From Acinetobacter sp. LoGeW2-3 (lineage in GTDB: Bacteria > Pseudomonadota > Gammaproteobacteria > Pseudomonadales > Moraxellaceae), in contig NZ_CP024011.1 of NCBI RefSeq assembly GCF_002688565.1, positions 186,001-250,000 on the forward strand: 64,000 bases of DNA, in the 5' to 3' direction. Under the pieces are notes generated by a model. That model was not told where the DNA came from and did no database searches. It saw nothing but the letters and a program-made list of their open reading frames with translations. This document shows, piece after piece, positions 29,907 through 39,758 of the stretch (positions are counted from its first letter, which is position 1; the number at the start of each line of letters is the position of its first letter). Made by a program: the position numbers and the translations under genes.

Positions 29907-31064
29907 TTAGAATTTGTATTCTAGACCTGTACCTACAACAGGTTGTTTAGTTTCATTTGAAGCTTGTTCAAGTGTTAAATAACCAGCATAGCCATAAGCT
30001 TTTACTTGCTTAGAGAATGCATAATCAGCGCCAACGAGAATTTGTTGAGCATCGTAATCTGATTTACCATTTTTAAACTCAGTTGTACTTTGACTATATT
30101 GGCCTTTCACAGTCCAAGCTTTCGCATTTGGAAGATTATATTCCGCGCCAATTAACCAAGCTTGTTGATCATCAATATTTCTGATTGTTGCAAGCCAAGT
30201 TGGCAAAGTTTCATCATCCGCATCCGCATTAGCTGTCTCTTCAACTTCTGAAGTTTGATAAAGTGCCTTAATAGCCAATGCATTATCAAGTAAATTCACA
30301 CGACCAATAGCACGAATTGTATTAGCAGCAGCAAATGCACTACCTGCCACCCCACCTGTTACTTCTGGTGCAGAAGCATTTTGGAAACCACGACCAGCAA
30401 AGTTAGATGGGATTGCTTTGTCATAGCCAAGACCTAATACAACAGGTTTGCTGTCATACACCACAGATGCTGACCATGCATCACCTAGACCACGACCTGC
30501 AACCTTAGCTCCGCCTTTAGATTGGCTAATACCACCTGCTTCACCTGTTGCCAAGAGTGCAGTTGCTTTTAGTTTACCATCACCAACTGCTAATGCTGGA
30601 GCTTCATAAACTACCACATTATCGATACGGTTTTCACCAGTCATGATACCCGCTACATCTGCTTTATTTGCAATATAGTTATTAAATGTATCAACCACAG
30701 CAGAAAGTTGTTTTACAGGCGTATCAATTTTACCTAGTTTAATTGCACCTAGTTGTTCATCTTTAAGACCAACTAAAAGATTACGTGGTACAAATGTGTC
30801 AGAATTACCACCGTTATCTACGTAGAAAGTGAATTCTGCTTGGTAAAGAGCACTTAAACGGTCAGTAAGTTTTTCATCACCTTTTAGACCGACAAATGAA
30901 TTATTAGTATTCAGCTCAACGACATCACGGTCACTTACGCCGGATCTATTGTCTTCTGGCAAATAATCTACAGATGCATCAATTTCACCATAGAAAGTTG
31001 GTGCTGCAAAAGTTGTCCCCGCTAAAAGGCTTAATGCAATCGCTGTTGCTAACTTAGTTTTCAT
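29907..31064 (-). CDS. Gram-negative general porin (outer membrane)
   Basis: From the ATG at 31064 the product has 385 residues with a 21-residue signal peptide (ending TTFAA) and then FYGEIDASVDYL, the standard first strand of the trimeric porin family. Alternating hydrophobic strands and a C-terminal Phe (LEYKF) fit a 16-strand barrel assembled by the BAM complex. The frame extends to 31106, but the codons before 31064 lie before the AAAGGAC ribosome binding site. It forms a passive channel for small solutes; selectivity is unknown. The gene is monocistronic with its own terminator. Confidence 0.92.
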   Translation of the reverse strand: MKTKLATAIALSLLAGTTFAAPTFYGEIDASVDYLPEDNRSGVSDRDVVELNTNNSFVGLKGDEKLTDRLSALYQAEFTFYVDNGGNSDTFVPRNLLVGLKDEQLGAIKLGKIDTPVKQLSAVVDTFNNYIANKADVAGIMTGENRIDNVVVYEAPALAVGDGKLKATALLATGEAGGISQSKGGAKVAGRGLGDAWSASVVYDSKPVVLGLGYDKAIPSNFAGRGFQNASAPEVTGGVAGSAFAAANTIRAIGRVNLLDNALAIKALYQTSEVEETANADADDETLPTWLATIRNIDDQQAWLIGAEYNLPNAKAWTVKGQYSQSTTEFKNGKSDYDAQQILVGADYAFSKQVKAYGYAGYLTLEQASNETKQPVVGTGLEYKF

Positions 31065-31201
31065 TTCAATAGTCCTTTGGTTAATTTTGTAACAAATCAT
31101 ACACAACGTCTTTATACTACAAAATTATTAAAAACATATTTATATATTCTTTTTAGTACTTTAGGCTAATATCCAACCAAACAATTGATTCAGATCATTT
31201 T

Positions 31202-32449
31202 TCAATCAATTTCACGTTGTTTTATCCAACCGTTTATCGGGATTAAGCACAATATTGCAATAAAAACGATGCCATACAGATAATTCTGATAGCCCAATTT
31301 ATCCCCTAATATTCCACTTATACTGTAAAGCCCACCACTAACCGTCGCCATAATCGCAACCTGAAAAGTAAAGTCTGTTCCCGCTAAATGCTTACGGCTA
31401 TATTGCATGATTAAAGTCAGCATCACGACTAATAACATGGCAGAAATCATGTCTTCAGCTGCATTCACTAGATAAATCACCACAGGTGCAACTGACTGCT
31501 TGGTCTCGTATTGCATTGCCAGCCAGGCATAAGCCATCAAGCTAATAATCTTGAGAATTGAGAACACCAATAAAGTTCGGGCACGTGAAAATATTTTTAA
31601 ACACCAGCCCGCGAGTCCTGCTCCAATCAGTGCTGCAAAGGCACCGAGCATAGTGACGTAAATCCCGATCTGACTAAAGCTTAATCCCATATCGACCATC
31701 AATGGTTTTAATAAGGGACCGGACAGACCATCTGCAATTTTAAAAGTCACCAAAATTGCTAACCACCAACGTAAGGTCGGATGTTGCAGAAAGTATTGAA
31801 AATAGGTTTTTAACTGGAATTTATTTCGCTGGGCTTGTGCAATAGCATTTAGGTTTTCATGTCTTGGTTCTTTAAACAAAAGTACGGGTAAAGTATTCAG
31901 AAAGACTAAGGCTGCTAAAATGAGAAAAGTGGTTTGCCATTGCAGGACATCTAATAACCATAGAATCGCACCGCCACCGACGATAAAACCAAGCCGTGAA
32001 CCAATCACCTGAAAGGTATTGCCCCAGTGTTGCTGTTCATTTTTTAGAATATTGACGGCAAGTCCATCCGTGGCAATATCCTGTGTCGCCCCAACGCCAT
32101 TCATAAAAAGCAACGCCACAAAAAAAGCCAACAGATACACTGGCTGGTTCAATGCATCGATCGGCATAAAAGACAGGACGATCAGTACGAGAACCGACAA
32201 CAGCTGCATCGGGATGATCCAGCTTCGATAATGTCCTTTTACAGCTGAGCCATATCGATCTACCAACGGCGCCCAAAAAACTTTGATCGACCAAGGCAAC
32301 ATCAACAGGCCAAATCCACCGATATGGGTCAAAGATACACCTTGAGCACGCAAAATGACTGGAAGTGCATGTGTCATAAACCCCACTGGCAAACCTTGCG
32401 CCCAGTACAGGGAAAACAGCAAAACATAGATGTTGCGCATGGCGGGCAT
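31202..32449 (-). CDS. Major facilitator superfamily permease (AmpG/RhtX-like)
   Basis: A 415-residue inner-membrane carrier with about twelve hydrophobic segments. The start (YVLLFSLYWAQGLPVGFMT) and the LPWSIKVFWAPLVDRYG loop between helices 2 and 3 resemble AmpG-like muropeptide permeases and the RhtX/FptX siderophore importers. I cannot choose between these; no siderophore or cell-wall gene lies next to it. AGGA is six bases before the ATG at 32449. The gene is divergent from the acyltransferase gene. Confidence 0.85.
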   Translation of the reverse strand: MPAMRNIYVLLFSLYWAQGLPVGFMTHALPVILRAQGVSLTHIGGFGLLMLPWSIKVFWAPLVDRYGSAVKGHYRSWIIPMQLLSVLVLIVLSFMPIDALNQPVYLLAFFVALLFMNGVGATQDIATDGLAVNILKNEQQHWGNTFQVIGSRLGFIVGGGAILWLLDVLQWQTTFLILAALVFLNTLPVLLFKEPRHENLNAIAQAQRNKFQLKTYFQYFLQHPTLRWWLAILVTFKIADGLSGPLLKPLMVDMGLSFSQIGIYVTMLGAFAALIGAGLAGWCLKIFSRARTLLVFSILKIISLMAYAWLAMQYETKQSVAPVVIYLVNAAEDMISAMLLVVMLTLIMQYSRKHLAGTDFTFQVAIMATVSGGLYSISGILGDKLGYQNYLYGIVFIAILCLIPINGWIKQREID

Positions 32450-32582
32450 TAAGAGTCCTTGTACTGATCAAAGCTTCCAGAAAACATTATCTGGCATAGA
32501 GTTTTTGCCAGTGAAAAAATTACAGCAAAGGAATAATATAATAAAAACAAAGAATATTGTCGTAATTAAAGAGTCTGATAAG

Positions 32583-33212
32583 ATGGCAAATACCTCCTTT
32601 CCAAACCTGCCTCCTTTAGTCCCTGGACGTGGCAGTAAATTCAGCCGGACATTTTATAAAAAGCTTTTTCTTGCCCAAGGCTGGAAAATGGAAGGTGAAT
32701 TTCCAAACCTTCCGAAAGCTGTTGCCATCATTTCTCCACATACTTCCAATATTGATGCCTGGCTTGGTTTTAATGCCCTACTCGGTCTCGGCATTCAGAT
32801 CACTATTTTTGGTAAAGACAGTCTATTTCGTACCCCACTGAAACCCATTCTGGAATGGATCGGTGTGGTTCCTGTAGTACGAGATACTCCTCAAGGTCAT
32901 ACCCGACAGATTGTGGATGTGATTAACAAAACCGACCGGATCTGGGTCGGTATGGCGCCTGAAGGTTCACGCAAGGCACCCGAAAAAATCCGTAGCGGTT
33001 TTTACCATATTGCCAAAGCAGCCAATCTGCCGATTGTGATGTTTTCCTTTGACTATGACATCAAGACCATTCATATCTTGGGCGTATATCATTTAACCGG
33101 TGACTATGAATATGATCTGGAGCAGATCTATGCTCATTATGAAGGCAAGATCTCGGCAAAAAATCCGGACTGGATTGCCAAGCCGTTACAAAAGCTGGTG
33201 AAAAAACGCTAG
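32583..33212 (+). CDS. Lysophospholipid (1-acylglycerol-3-phosphate-type) acyltransferase
   Basis: A 209-residue enzyme of the PlsC superfamily. The catalytic motif HTSNIDAW (His-x4-Asp) is near residues 50-57 and the phosphate-binding APEGSR motif is near 124-129. It is shorter than PlsC and lacks an obvious membrane anchor, as in the compact bacterial acyltransferases often annotated as glycerol acyltransferases. The frame is open to 32430 but that part overlaps the divergent permease gene; ATG at 32583 (MANTSFP) starts the recognisable protein. The patatin lipoprotein gene follows after 62 bases, so both may act on phospholipids. Confidence 0.88.
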   Translation: MANTSFPNLPPLVPGRGSKFSRTFYKKLFLAQGWKMEGEFPNLPKAVAIISPHTSNIDAWLGFNALLGLGIQITIFGKDSLFRTPLKPILEWIGVVPVVRDTPQGHTRQIVDVINKTDRIWVGMAPEGSRKAPEKIRSGFYHIAKAANLPIVMFSFDYDIKTIHILGVYHLTGDYEYDLEQIYAHYEGKISAKNPDWIAKPLQKLVKKR

Positions 33213-33274
33213 GCAAAGCAGTAGTTTTTTGTTCTGATAAGGATAATTTGCTTATTTAACACTCAATTTTTAGA

Positions 33275-34192
33275 ATGAAATTAATCCGTTATGCGATGAT
33301 TGGCTGCTTGGGTCTGAGCCTGGCCGCCTGTGATAGAAGTCCTACCAAACCTATTGTAACTCCTACGCTTAAAGCCCGTGAACCCGTCATTGCCCTTGCC
33401 TTGGGTGGTGGTGGTGCGAAAGGCTTTGCTCATATCGGCGTGATTAAAGTCCTCGAATCTCATGGCATCAAACCTAAAATCGTCACTGGAACCAGTGCCG
33501 GAAGTTTTGTCGGCAGTCTGTATGCCAGTGGTAAAACTCCATATCAGTTACAGCAAATTGCCCTTAATTTTAAGGAAGCAGATATTCGTGATCTGACCTT
33601 AAATCGTCAAGGGATTATCGCGGGTCAAAAGTTGCAGGATTATGTGAATAAGAATGTCGCTAATAAACCCATTGAACAGTTCCCGATTCGTTTTGCTGCG
33701 GTTGCGACCCGCCTAGATAATGGTCGTAAGGCTGACTTTATTAAAGGCAATGCCGGTCAGGCTGTTCGTGCCTCTTGCAGTATTCCAAATGTCTTTGTTC
33801 CAGCAGTCATCGGTGGGACCAAATATGTCGATGGTGGACTAGTTAGCCCGATTCCAGTGAAAACAGCCAAGGACATGGGCGCCGATATTGTCATTGCGGT
33901 GGATATCTCGGCACGCCCCGATGCCAATAAAGCCGTGAATATGTTTGGCCTACTGGATCAGACCCTGAATATTATGGGTCAGCAAAGTATTAATGAAGAA
34001 CTGAATCAGGCCAGCATCGTGATTCAGCCGAAGGTCGGACATATCGGTACACTGGATCTAAAATCGAGCAATGAAACCATTCTGGAAGGTGAAAAGGCTG
34101 CCCAGTTAAAAATCCGTGCTATTGAAAAAGCCATCAGCGATTTCAGCAAGTCTCAGGCAGCACTGCAACCGCCACGCAAGGCCAAGTTCTAA
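33275..34192 (+). CDS. Patatin-like phospholipase lipoprotein (RssA-like)
   Basis: The first 19 residues are a lipoprotein signal ending LSLAAC, with Cys19 as the lipidation site. The patatin domain follows: oxyanion loop GGGGAKG at 44-50, nucleophile elbow GTSAG with Ser74, and the catalytic Asp in DGG near 187. This makes it a membrane-anchored serine lipase or phospholipase facing the periplasm. The DISARP region and the short C-terminus match the RssA-like subgroup. It follows the acyltransferase gene on the same strand. Confidence 0.92.
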   Translation: MKLIRYAMIGCLGLSLAACDRSPTKPIVTPTLKAREPVIALALGGGGAKGFAHIGVIKVLESHGIKPKIVTGTSAGSFVGSLYASGKTPYQLQQIALNFKEADIRDLTLNRQGIIAGQKLQDYVNKNVANKPIEQFPIRFAAVATRLDNGRKADFIKGNAGQAVRASCSIPNVFVPAVIGGTKYVDGGLVSPIPVKTAKDMGADIVIAVDISARPDANKAVNMFGLLDQTLNIMGQQSINEELNQASIVIQPKVGHIGTLDLKSSNETILEGEKAAQLKIRAIEKAISDFSKSQAALQPPRKAKF

Positions 34193-34292
34193 ATCAGGCA
34201 TTGCAGGTATTCATCGGCTGCTGCATCTGCTACATTGAAGTGAAGATAAAAATCATGATGAATATTTAATATTGAATGACATAGGTTAATTT

Positions 34293-34754
34293 ATGGAATT
34301 TGTTCTTGAACCGTGGCACTGGTTTGTACTTGGGATCATCCTGATTCTGTCAGAGTTAATTTTGCCAGCATTTGCCGCACTCTGGTTTGGTGTTGGGGCA
34401 ATTATGGTCGGCATTCTTTATTGGATGTTCCCGATGATGGGACTGACCACGCAGCTACTGACCTGGATCATTCTTTCTGTGCTGTGTACGCTGGCATGGT
34501 TCAAGTTTATTAAGCCGCTGTCTACCGACAAGACCAAGGCCGGACTATCACGTGAAGCGACGATCGGTCAGGTCGGTATGGTGATTCAAACTGATCTGAA
34601 CAATGGTCAAGTCAAAGTCCGCTTTCCGCTCCCTGTCCTCGGTTCAGATGAATGGGACTGCCGTACCCTAAGCCCGGTACAAGTTGGCGACCGGGTTCGT
34701 GTAGTCGATATTCTCGGTAATGACTTGGTCGTACAACCCCATAGCAATAATTAA
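34293..34754 (+). CDS. NfeD-family membrane protein
   Basis: 153 residues with three or four hydrophobic segments in the first 80, then a small beta-rich OB-fold domain (EATIGQVGMVIQ ... VGDRVRVVDILGNDLVV). This is the short NfeD type without the protease domain. NfeD proteins are almost always encoded beside an SPFH protein, and here the SPFH gene starts 21 bases downstream. The pair is thought to organise membrane domains. Confidence 0.92.
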   Translation: MEFVLEPWHWFVLGIILILSELILPAFAALWFGVGAIMVGILYWMFPMMGLTTQLLTWIILSVLCTLAWFKFIKPLSTDKTKAGLSREATIGQVGMVIQTDLNNGQVKVRFPLPVLGSDEWDCRTLSPVQVGDRVRVVDILGNDLVVQPHSNN

Positions 34755-34775
34755 GAAAAGGAAAAGGTAAAAGAG

Positions 34776-35630
34776 ATGAGTGTAAGTTCTATCATTATGC
34801 TGGCCTTGCTGGCATTTGTTGCTGTTACCATTTTCAAAGGTGTACGCATTGTTCCTCAAGGCTATAAATGGATTGTACAACGTCTGGGTAAATACCATTC
34901 CACCTTGAATCCTGGCCTGAACTTTGTGATTCCTTATATCGATGAAGTTGCCTATAAAGTAACGACCAAAGATATCGTGCTGGATATTCCGTCTCAGGAA
35001 GTGATTACCCGTGATAATGCGGTCTTGCTGATGAATGCCGTGGCTTATATCAACCTGACTACACCTGAAAAAGCTGTATACGGGATTGAAAACTATTCAT
35101 GGGCGATTCAGAACCTGGTTCAAACTTCACTGCGTTCGATTGTCGGTGAAATGGATCTGGATGATGCACTGTCTTCTCGTGATCACATCAAGGCACGTTT
35201 AAAAGCCAGTATTTCAGATGATATTTCGGATTGGGGTATTACTCTAAAAACCGTAGAAATTCAGGATATCAAACCATCTCATACCATGCAGGCGGCAATG
35301 GAAGAACAGGCGGCGGCTGAACGTCAACGTCGTGCGACAGTGACCAAAGCCGATGGTGAGAAACAGGCTGCAATTCTGGAAGCTGATGGTCGTCTTGAAG
35401 CCTCACGCCGTGATGCAGAAGCACAAGTGGTATTGGCAGAATCTTCGCAACGTGCCATTGATATGGTAACTCAGGCAATTGGTGATAAAGAAATTCCTGT
35501 GGCCTACTTGCTTGGCGAGCAATATGTGAAGGCGATGCAGGATATGGCGAAATCTCCAAATGCCAAGACTGTGGTATTACCAGCGGATATTATGAATACC
35601 ATTCGTGGTGTCATGGGTCGCAATCATTAA
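34776..35630 (+). CDS. SPFH/stomatin-like protein (QmcA-like)
   Basis: 284 residues: one N-terminal membrane segment, then the SPFH domain starting with RIVPQGYKWIVQRLGKYHSTLNPGLNFVIPYID, and a coiled coil rich in Ala, Glu and Arg (EEQAAAERQRRATVTKADGEKQAA begins it) near 180-230. It probably oligomerises as a membrane-bound ring or cage with its NfeD partner and modulates membrane proteases. AAGAG lies just before the ATG. The order NfeD then SPFH, with a 21-base gap, indicates an operon closed by a hairpin terminator. Confidence 0.93.
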   Translation: MSVSSIIMLALLAFVAVTIFKGVRIVPQGYKWIVQRLGKYHSTLNPGLNFVIPYIDEVAYKVTTKDIVLDIPSQEVITRDNAVLLMNAVAYINLTTPEKAVYGIENYSWAIQNLVQTSLRSIVGEMDLDDALSSRDHIKARLKASISDDISDWGITLKTVEIQDIKPSHTMQAAMEEQAAAERQRRATVTKADGEKQAAILEADGRLEASRRDAEAQVVLAESSQRAIDMVTQAIGDKEIPVAYLLGEQYVKAMQDMAKSPNAKTVVLPADIMNTIRGVMGRNH

Positions 35631-35650
35631 TTGTTAAGAAATATGAATCA

Positions 35651-35683
35651 AATAGGCAGTCGAATGACTGCCTATTTTCATTT
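35651..35683 (+). terminator. Terminator of the NfeD-SPFH operon
   Basis: An AATAGGCAGTC/GACTGCCTATT stem with a four-base loop is followed by a broken T run. Confidence 0.78.
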
Positions 35684-35845
35684 AAATCAAGAAAATCTCA
35701 GCAAAGATTGTGAAATTATGGTTAAATTTCGCGTTTATTTTTGAAATCTTCTGGATACGATGTTGCATGGTTTTCGGATTAAAGACCACAACATTTGTCA
35801 TAATCCTTATTTCGATCTACTGTCCAACTTAAAAATGGATACCGT

Positions 35846-37336
35846 ATGAGCTCCCTAAATCCAACCTTAATTACCTTCCTCTTTTATATTGTCGCCATGG
35901 TCGTGATTGGCCTGATGGCTTATCGCGCGACAACAAACTTTTCCGATTACATTTTAGGGGGCCGACGTTTAGGTAGTTTTGTCACTGCACTTTCTGCTGG
36001 TGCTTCCGATATGAGTGGCTGGCTGCTGATGGGCTTGCCTGGCGCAATTTATCTTTCTGGTCTGTCTGAAATGTGGATTGCGATCGGTCTGATCATCGGT
36101 GCCTGGCTGAACTGGCTACTGGTTGCTGGACGTCTGCGTGTACATACTGAAGTTCAACACAATGCCCTGACCTTACCGGACTATTTCTCGAACCGATTTA
36201 ACGACCAGAAAAAAGTTCTGCGTATTGTTTCTGCATTCGTCATTCTGATCTTCTTTGCGATCTACTGTGCTTCCGGTATGGTCGCAGGTGCACGTCTGTT
36301 CGAAAGCATGTTTGAACTGCCATATAGCACTGCCCTGTGGATCAGCGCAATTGCAACGATCAGTTATGTATTTATTGGTGGTTTCCTGGCTGTCAGCTGG
36401 ACTGACACGATTCAGGCGACCTTGATGATCTTTGCCCTATTACTGACTCCGATCGTCACAATTTTAAGCTTCTCAGATATATCACAAATGACTCTGGCTT
36501 TAGAAGCTGCACGTCCGCAGGCGATGAATGTACTGGGTGATCTGAGCTTTGTTGCGATTATTTCCTTACTGGCTTGGGGTCTCGGTTACTTTGGTCAGCC
36601 GCATATTCTGGTACGCTTTATGGCAGCAGATTCGGTAAAATCAATTCCGAATGCACGTCGTATCGGTATGACCTGGATGATTCTTTGCCTAGGTGGTGCA
36701 GTCGCAGCTGGTTTCTTTGGTATTGCTTACTTCCAGGCACATCCTGAATTGGCGGGTACGGTAACAGCTAATCCTGAAACTGTATTTATGGAATTGACCA
36801 AGATTCTGTTCAATCCATGGATTGCTGGTGTGGTGCTGGCTGCCATCTTGGCTGCGGTGATGAGTACTTTGAGCTGCCAGTTATTGGTCTGTTCAAGCAC
36901 GTTGACTGAAGACTTTTATAAGTCATTCTTGCGTAAAAATGCGTCTCAGAAAGAACTGGTTTGGGTTGGCCGTTTAATGGTGCTGTTGATTGCCCTGCTT
37001 GCCATCTGGATGGCAGGTAATCCTGAATCTAAAGTGCTTGGTCTGGTGGCTTATGCATGGGCTGGTTTTGGCGCTGCGTTTGGCCCACTGATTATTCTGT
37101 CATTGTTCTGGAAACGTATGACCCTGAATGGTGCCCTAGCCGGTATGATCGTGGGCGCGGCAGTGGTGATTCTATGGAAGAACCTGTTTGCAGCAACTGG
37201 TCTGTATGAAATCATTCCAGGCTTTATCTGTTCAATGATCGCCATTATTGTGGTGAGCTTGATGGGCAAAGCCCCAACAGCTGAAATTACGGATCGTTTT
37301 GAACAGGCAGAACGTCTGTACAACGAAAGTAAATAA
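35846..37336 (+). CDS. putP: Sodium/proline symporter
   Basis: A 496-residue member of the sodium:solute symporter family with about thirteen membrane helices. FSDYILGGRRLG near 32-43 and LSAGASDMSGWLLMGLPGA near 48-66 are typical of PutP, where the Asp and Ser residues help bind sodium. The stretch WGLGYFGQPHILVRFMA is also characteristic. It imports proline for use as carbon source or osmoprotectant. No proline dehydrogenase is adjacent. Confidence 0.94.
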   Translation: MSSLNPTLITFLFYIVAMVVIGLMAYRATTNFSDYILGGRRLGSFVTALSAGASDMSGWLLMGLPGAIYLSGLSEMWIAIGLIIGAWLNWLLVAGRLRVHTEVQHNALTLPDYFSNRFNDQKKVLRIVSAFVILIFFAIYCASGMVAGARLFESMFELPYSTALWISAIATISYVFIGGFLAVSWTDTIQATLMIFALLLTPIVTILSFSDISQMTLALEAARPQAMNVLGDLSFVAIISLLAWGLGYFGQPHILVRFMAADSVKSIPNARRIGMTWMILCLGGAVAAGFFGIAYFQAHPELAGTVTANPETVFMELTKILFNPWIAGVVLAAILAAVMSTLSCQLLVCSSTLTEDFYKSFLRKNASQKELVWVGRLMVLLIALLAIWMAGNPESKVLGLVAYAWAGFGAAFGPLIILSLFWKRMTLNGALAGMIVGAAVVILWKNLFAATGLYEIIPGFICSMIAIIVVSLMGKAPTAEITDRFEQAERLYNESK

Positions 37337-37348
37337 GATTCCCTGAAA

Positions 37349-37379
37349 TAAAAAAGAGGACTGCAAGTCCTCTTTTTTA
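37349..37379. terminator. Bidirectional terminator between putP and ispA
   Basis: An AGAGGACT/AGTCCTCT stem is flanked by A and T runs. Confidence 0.9.
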
Positions 37380-37404
37380 TGCATTGAATATTTTATTGAG
37401 ATGA

Positions 37405-38313
37405 TTAACTTTTACGGTGTAACAGGAACTGCGTGATCTGGGTCAATTCTTCCGCCTGACCTTCAAAATGAGCCAAAGCATTTAAGGCCTGATCATGTAG
37501 CTGTTCAGCATATTGCTTTGCCTGCTCTAATCCCATTAAAGCTGGATAAGTCGATTTTTCCACCTGTTCATCCTTGCCTGCTGTTTTACCCAGCACTTCG
37601 GTATCAGAAATAATATCTAAAATGTCATCTTGTACTTGGAAAGCCAGACCAATCGCCTGGCCAAATTCACGCAATTTCGGAATCGCCAGATCAGTGCCCT
37701 CAAAAATTGTTACTGCTGCCATCATGATTGCGGCAGAAATTAACGCTCCAGTCTTATTACGATGAATCGTTTCTAATGCGTCCTGATCAATTTGCTTCCC
37801 TTCAGATTGCAGATCCAGTACCTGACCATTGACCATCTTGGAAGATGCCGTTGCCAGAATCTGCATCTGTTTTAAGATAATCGCCGGCTCTACTGCGGGT
37901 CCCTGATCGAACAGACGGCTACCGAGAATTTCAAAAGCCATCGATTGCAGAATATCGCCAGCAAGTAACGCCGTATCTTCACCAAAAGCAGCATGACAAG
38001 TCGGCTGACCACGACGCAATAAATCATTGTCCATACATGGCAAATCATCATGTGCTAGCGAATAGCAATGAATGAACTCAATTGCCACCGCAGCACGACG
38101 TACTGCAGCAGTATTCTGATTTGGTTTAAGCGCGGCTGTGGCATAACATAAGGCTGGACGTACACGTTTCCCACCCAGCATCACAGCATGATGTACCGCT
38201 GATTTTAGCGGCTCAGGAATGGCAAAAGCATCAAGTGCTGTCAATAAGTCCTGTTGAATACGATGTTGTGCTTGAGTCAATGCATGGGTTGACAGCTCAG
38301 TTGTAGATGACAC
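37405..38313 (-). CDS. ispA: Farnesyl diphosphate synthase (polyprenyl synthetase)
   Basis: A 302-residue prenyl transferase that condenses isopentenyl diphosphate to farnesyl diphosphate. The first aspartate-rich motif is DDLPCMDND near 95-103 and the second is QVQDDILDI near 232-240; GGKRVRPAL near 48-56 binds diphosphate. The start codon is GTG with GAGG five bases before it. The length matches the IspA group rather than longer octaprenyl synthases. It supplies quinone and undecaprenyl synthesis. Confidence 0.93.
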   Translation of the reverse strand: MSSTTELSTHALTQAQHRIQQDLLTALDAFAIPEPLKSAVHHAVMLGGKRVRPALCYATAALKPNQNTAAVRRAAVAIEFIHCYSLAHDDLPCMDNDLLRRGQPTCHAAFGEDTALLAGDILQSMAFEILGSRLFDQGPAVEPAIILKQMQILATASSKMVNGQVLDLQSEGKQIDQDALETIHRNKTGALISAAIMMAAVTIFEGTDLAIPKLREFGQAIGLAFQVQDDILDIISDTEVLGKTAGKDEQVEKSTYPALMGLEQAKQYAEQLHDQALNALAHFEGQAEELTQITQFLLHRKS

Positions 38314-38506
38314 ATTCGCCTCAGATCGGTTATTCAGTATATTTTCGATGACAAGGATAAGGAACTTGCCGCTTTATTGCAGCATTGTACCTCTAATCAT
38401 CCTGAATTATCAGCTTGAAATCGTCTGCTTATTTTGCTCTATCAAATTGATAGATCATTTTTAATTGGAATATGCTGTCTACAAAGCTAAATGCCATGAC
38501 CCAAAT

Positions 38507-38536
38507 AAAAAAACCATTGTCGGAACAATGGTTTCT
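38507..38536 (-). terminator. Terminator of prpF
   Basis: An AAACCATTGT/ACAATGGTTT stem has a T tail on the minus strand. Confidence 0.82.
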
Positions 38537-38558
38537 TATACAAGCAGCATTCAATACA

Positions 38559-39758
38559 TTAATTCTGTTCTGTCAGCACATCTTCAGGCACACGTACCCA
38601 ACCTTCCATCAATACACGGGCACTACGGCTCATGATGGCTTTTTTCACTTTCCATTCGCCATTTTCTTGAGTAGCCTGTGCACCCACGCGTAAAGTTCCG
38701 GATGGATGACCAAAGCGCACTGCTTCACGCTCACCACCACCCGCAGCTAAATTTACCAGAGTTCCAGGAATTGCTGCGGCCGTGCCAATCGACACGGCGA
38801 CTGTTCCCATCATGGCATGATGCAATTTACCCATGGATAAGGCACGAACCAGCACATCGGTATCTGCTTCAGTGATCGCCTTGCCACCTGAAGAAACATA
38901 GGCTTTCGGCTGAGATACAAATGCAATTTTAGGGGTATGTTGACGTTGCGCTGCCTCAGCAATATCAGAAATCAACCCCATTTTTAATGCGCCATAGGCA
39001 CGAATGGTTTCAAATTTGGCCAATGCTGCAGGATCACTGTTAATATCATCTTGCAGTTCAGTTCCTTGATAACCCAAGTCTTCAGCTTTCAGGAAGATAG
39101 TCGGAATCCCTGCATTAATTAAAGTTGCTTCAAAGCTACCAATGTTCGGCACAACCAGTTCATCTACCAGTTGACCTGTCGGGAACATTGCCCCACCCTC
39201 GGCATCATCATCCGCAGGATCCAGAAATTCGATCTGAACTTCAGCTGCAGGGAACGTTACACCATCCAGCTCAAAGTCACCGAGTTCCTGCACCTGGCCA
39301 TTGACGATTGGCACATGGGCAATAATGGTTTTTTGAATATTCACCTGCCAGATGCGTACTGTGCAGATGCCATTGTCCGGAATACGAGCGGCATCCACCA
39401 GACCATTGCTAATCGCGAATGAACCTACGCCCGCTGTGAGATTGCCACAGTTACCACTCCAGTCGACAAAAGGCCGGTCAATCGCGACCTGTCCAAACAG
39501 ATAATCCACATCATGCTCAGGCTGCTGGCTTTTAGACAGAATGACCGTTTTACTGGTACTTGAACTGGCACCACCCATTCCATCAATCTGCTTAACATAA
39601 GGATCTGGGCTACCAATGACACGTAACAGTACCTGATCTCTAATTTTGCCCGGTTTTTGTGCTGCAGATGGAAGATCTTCCAGCTTGAAAAATACGCCTT
39701 TACTGGTACCACCACGCATATAGGTAGCTGGAATCTTGATTTGCGGGGCAAAACTCAT
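38559..39758 (-). CDS. prpF: PrpF-family 2-methylaconitate isomerase
   Basis: A 399-residue enzyme of the diaminopimelate epimerase-like fold. It opens with IPATYMRGGTSKGVFF and has DGMGGASSSTSKT and DWSGNCGNLTAGVG, all typical of PrpF, which isomerises trans- to cis-2-methylaconitate in the methylcitrate pathway. The conserved Cys in GNCGN is present. ATG at 39758 has GGAAG upstream; an earlier TTG lies in that site. The other methylcitrate genes (prpB, prpC, acnD) are not in this window, so it is either an orphan copy or a related tautomerase. Confidence 0.88.
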   Translation of the reverse strand: MSFAPQIKIPATYMRGGTSKGVFFKLEDLPSAAQKPGKIRDQVLLRVIGSPDPYVKQIDGMGGASSSTSKTVILSKSQQPEHDVDYLFGQVAIDRPFVDWSGNCGNLTAGVGSFAISNGLVDAARIPDNGICTVRIWQVNIQKTIIAHVPIVNGQVQELGDFELDGVTFPAAEVQIEFLDPADDDAEGGAMFPTGQLVDELVVPNIGSFEATLINAGIPTIFLKAEDLGYQGTELQDDINSDPAALAKFETIRAYGALKMGLISDIAEAAQRQHTPKIAFVSQPKAYVSSGGKAITEADTDVLVRALSMGKLHHAMMGTVAVSIGTAAAIPGTLVNLAAGGGEREAVRFGHPSGTLRVGAQATQENGEWKVKKAIMSRSARVLMEGWVRVPEDVLTEQN

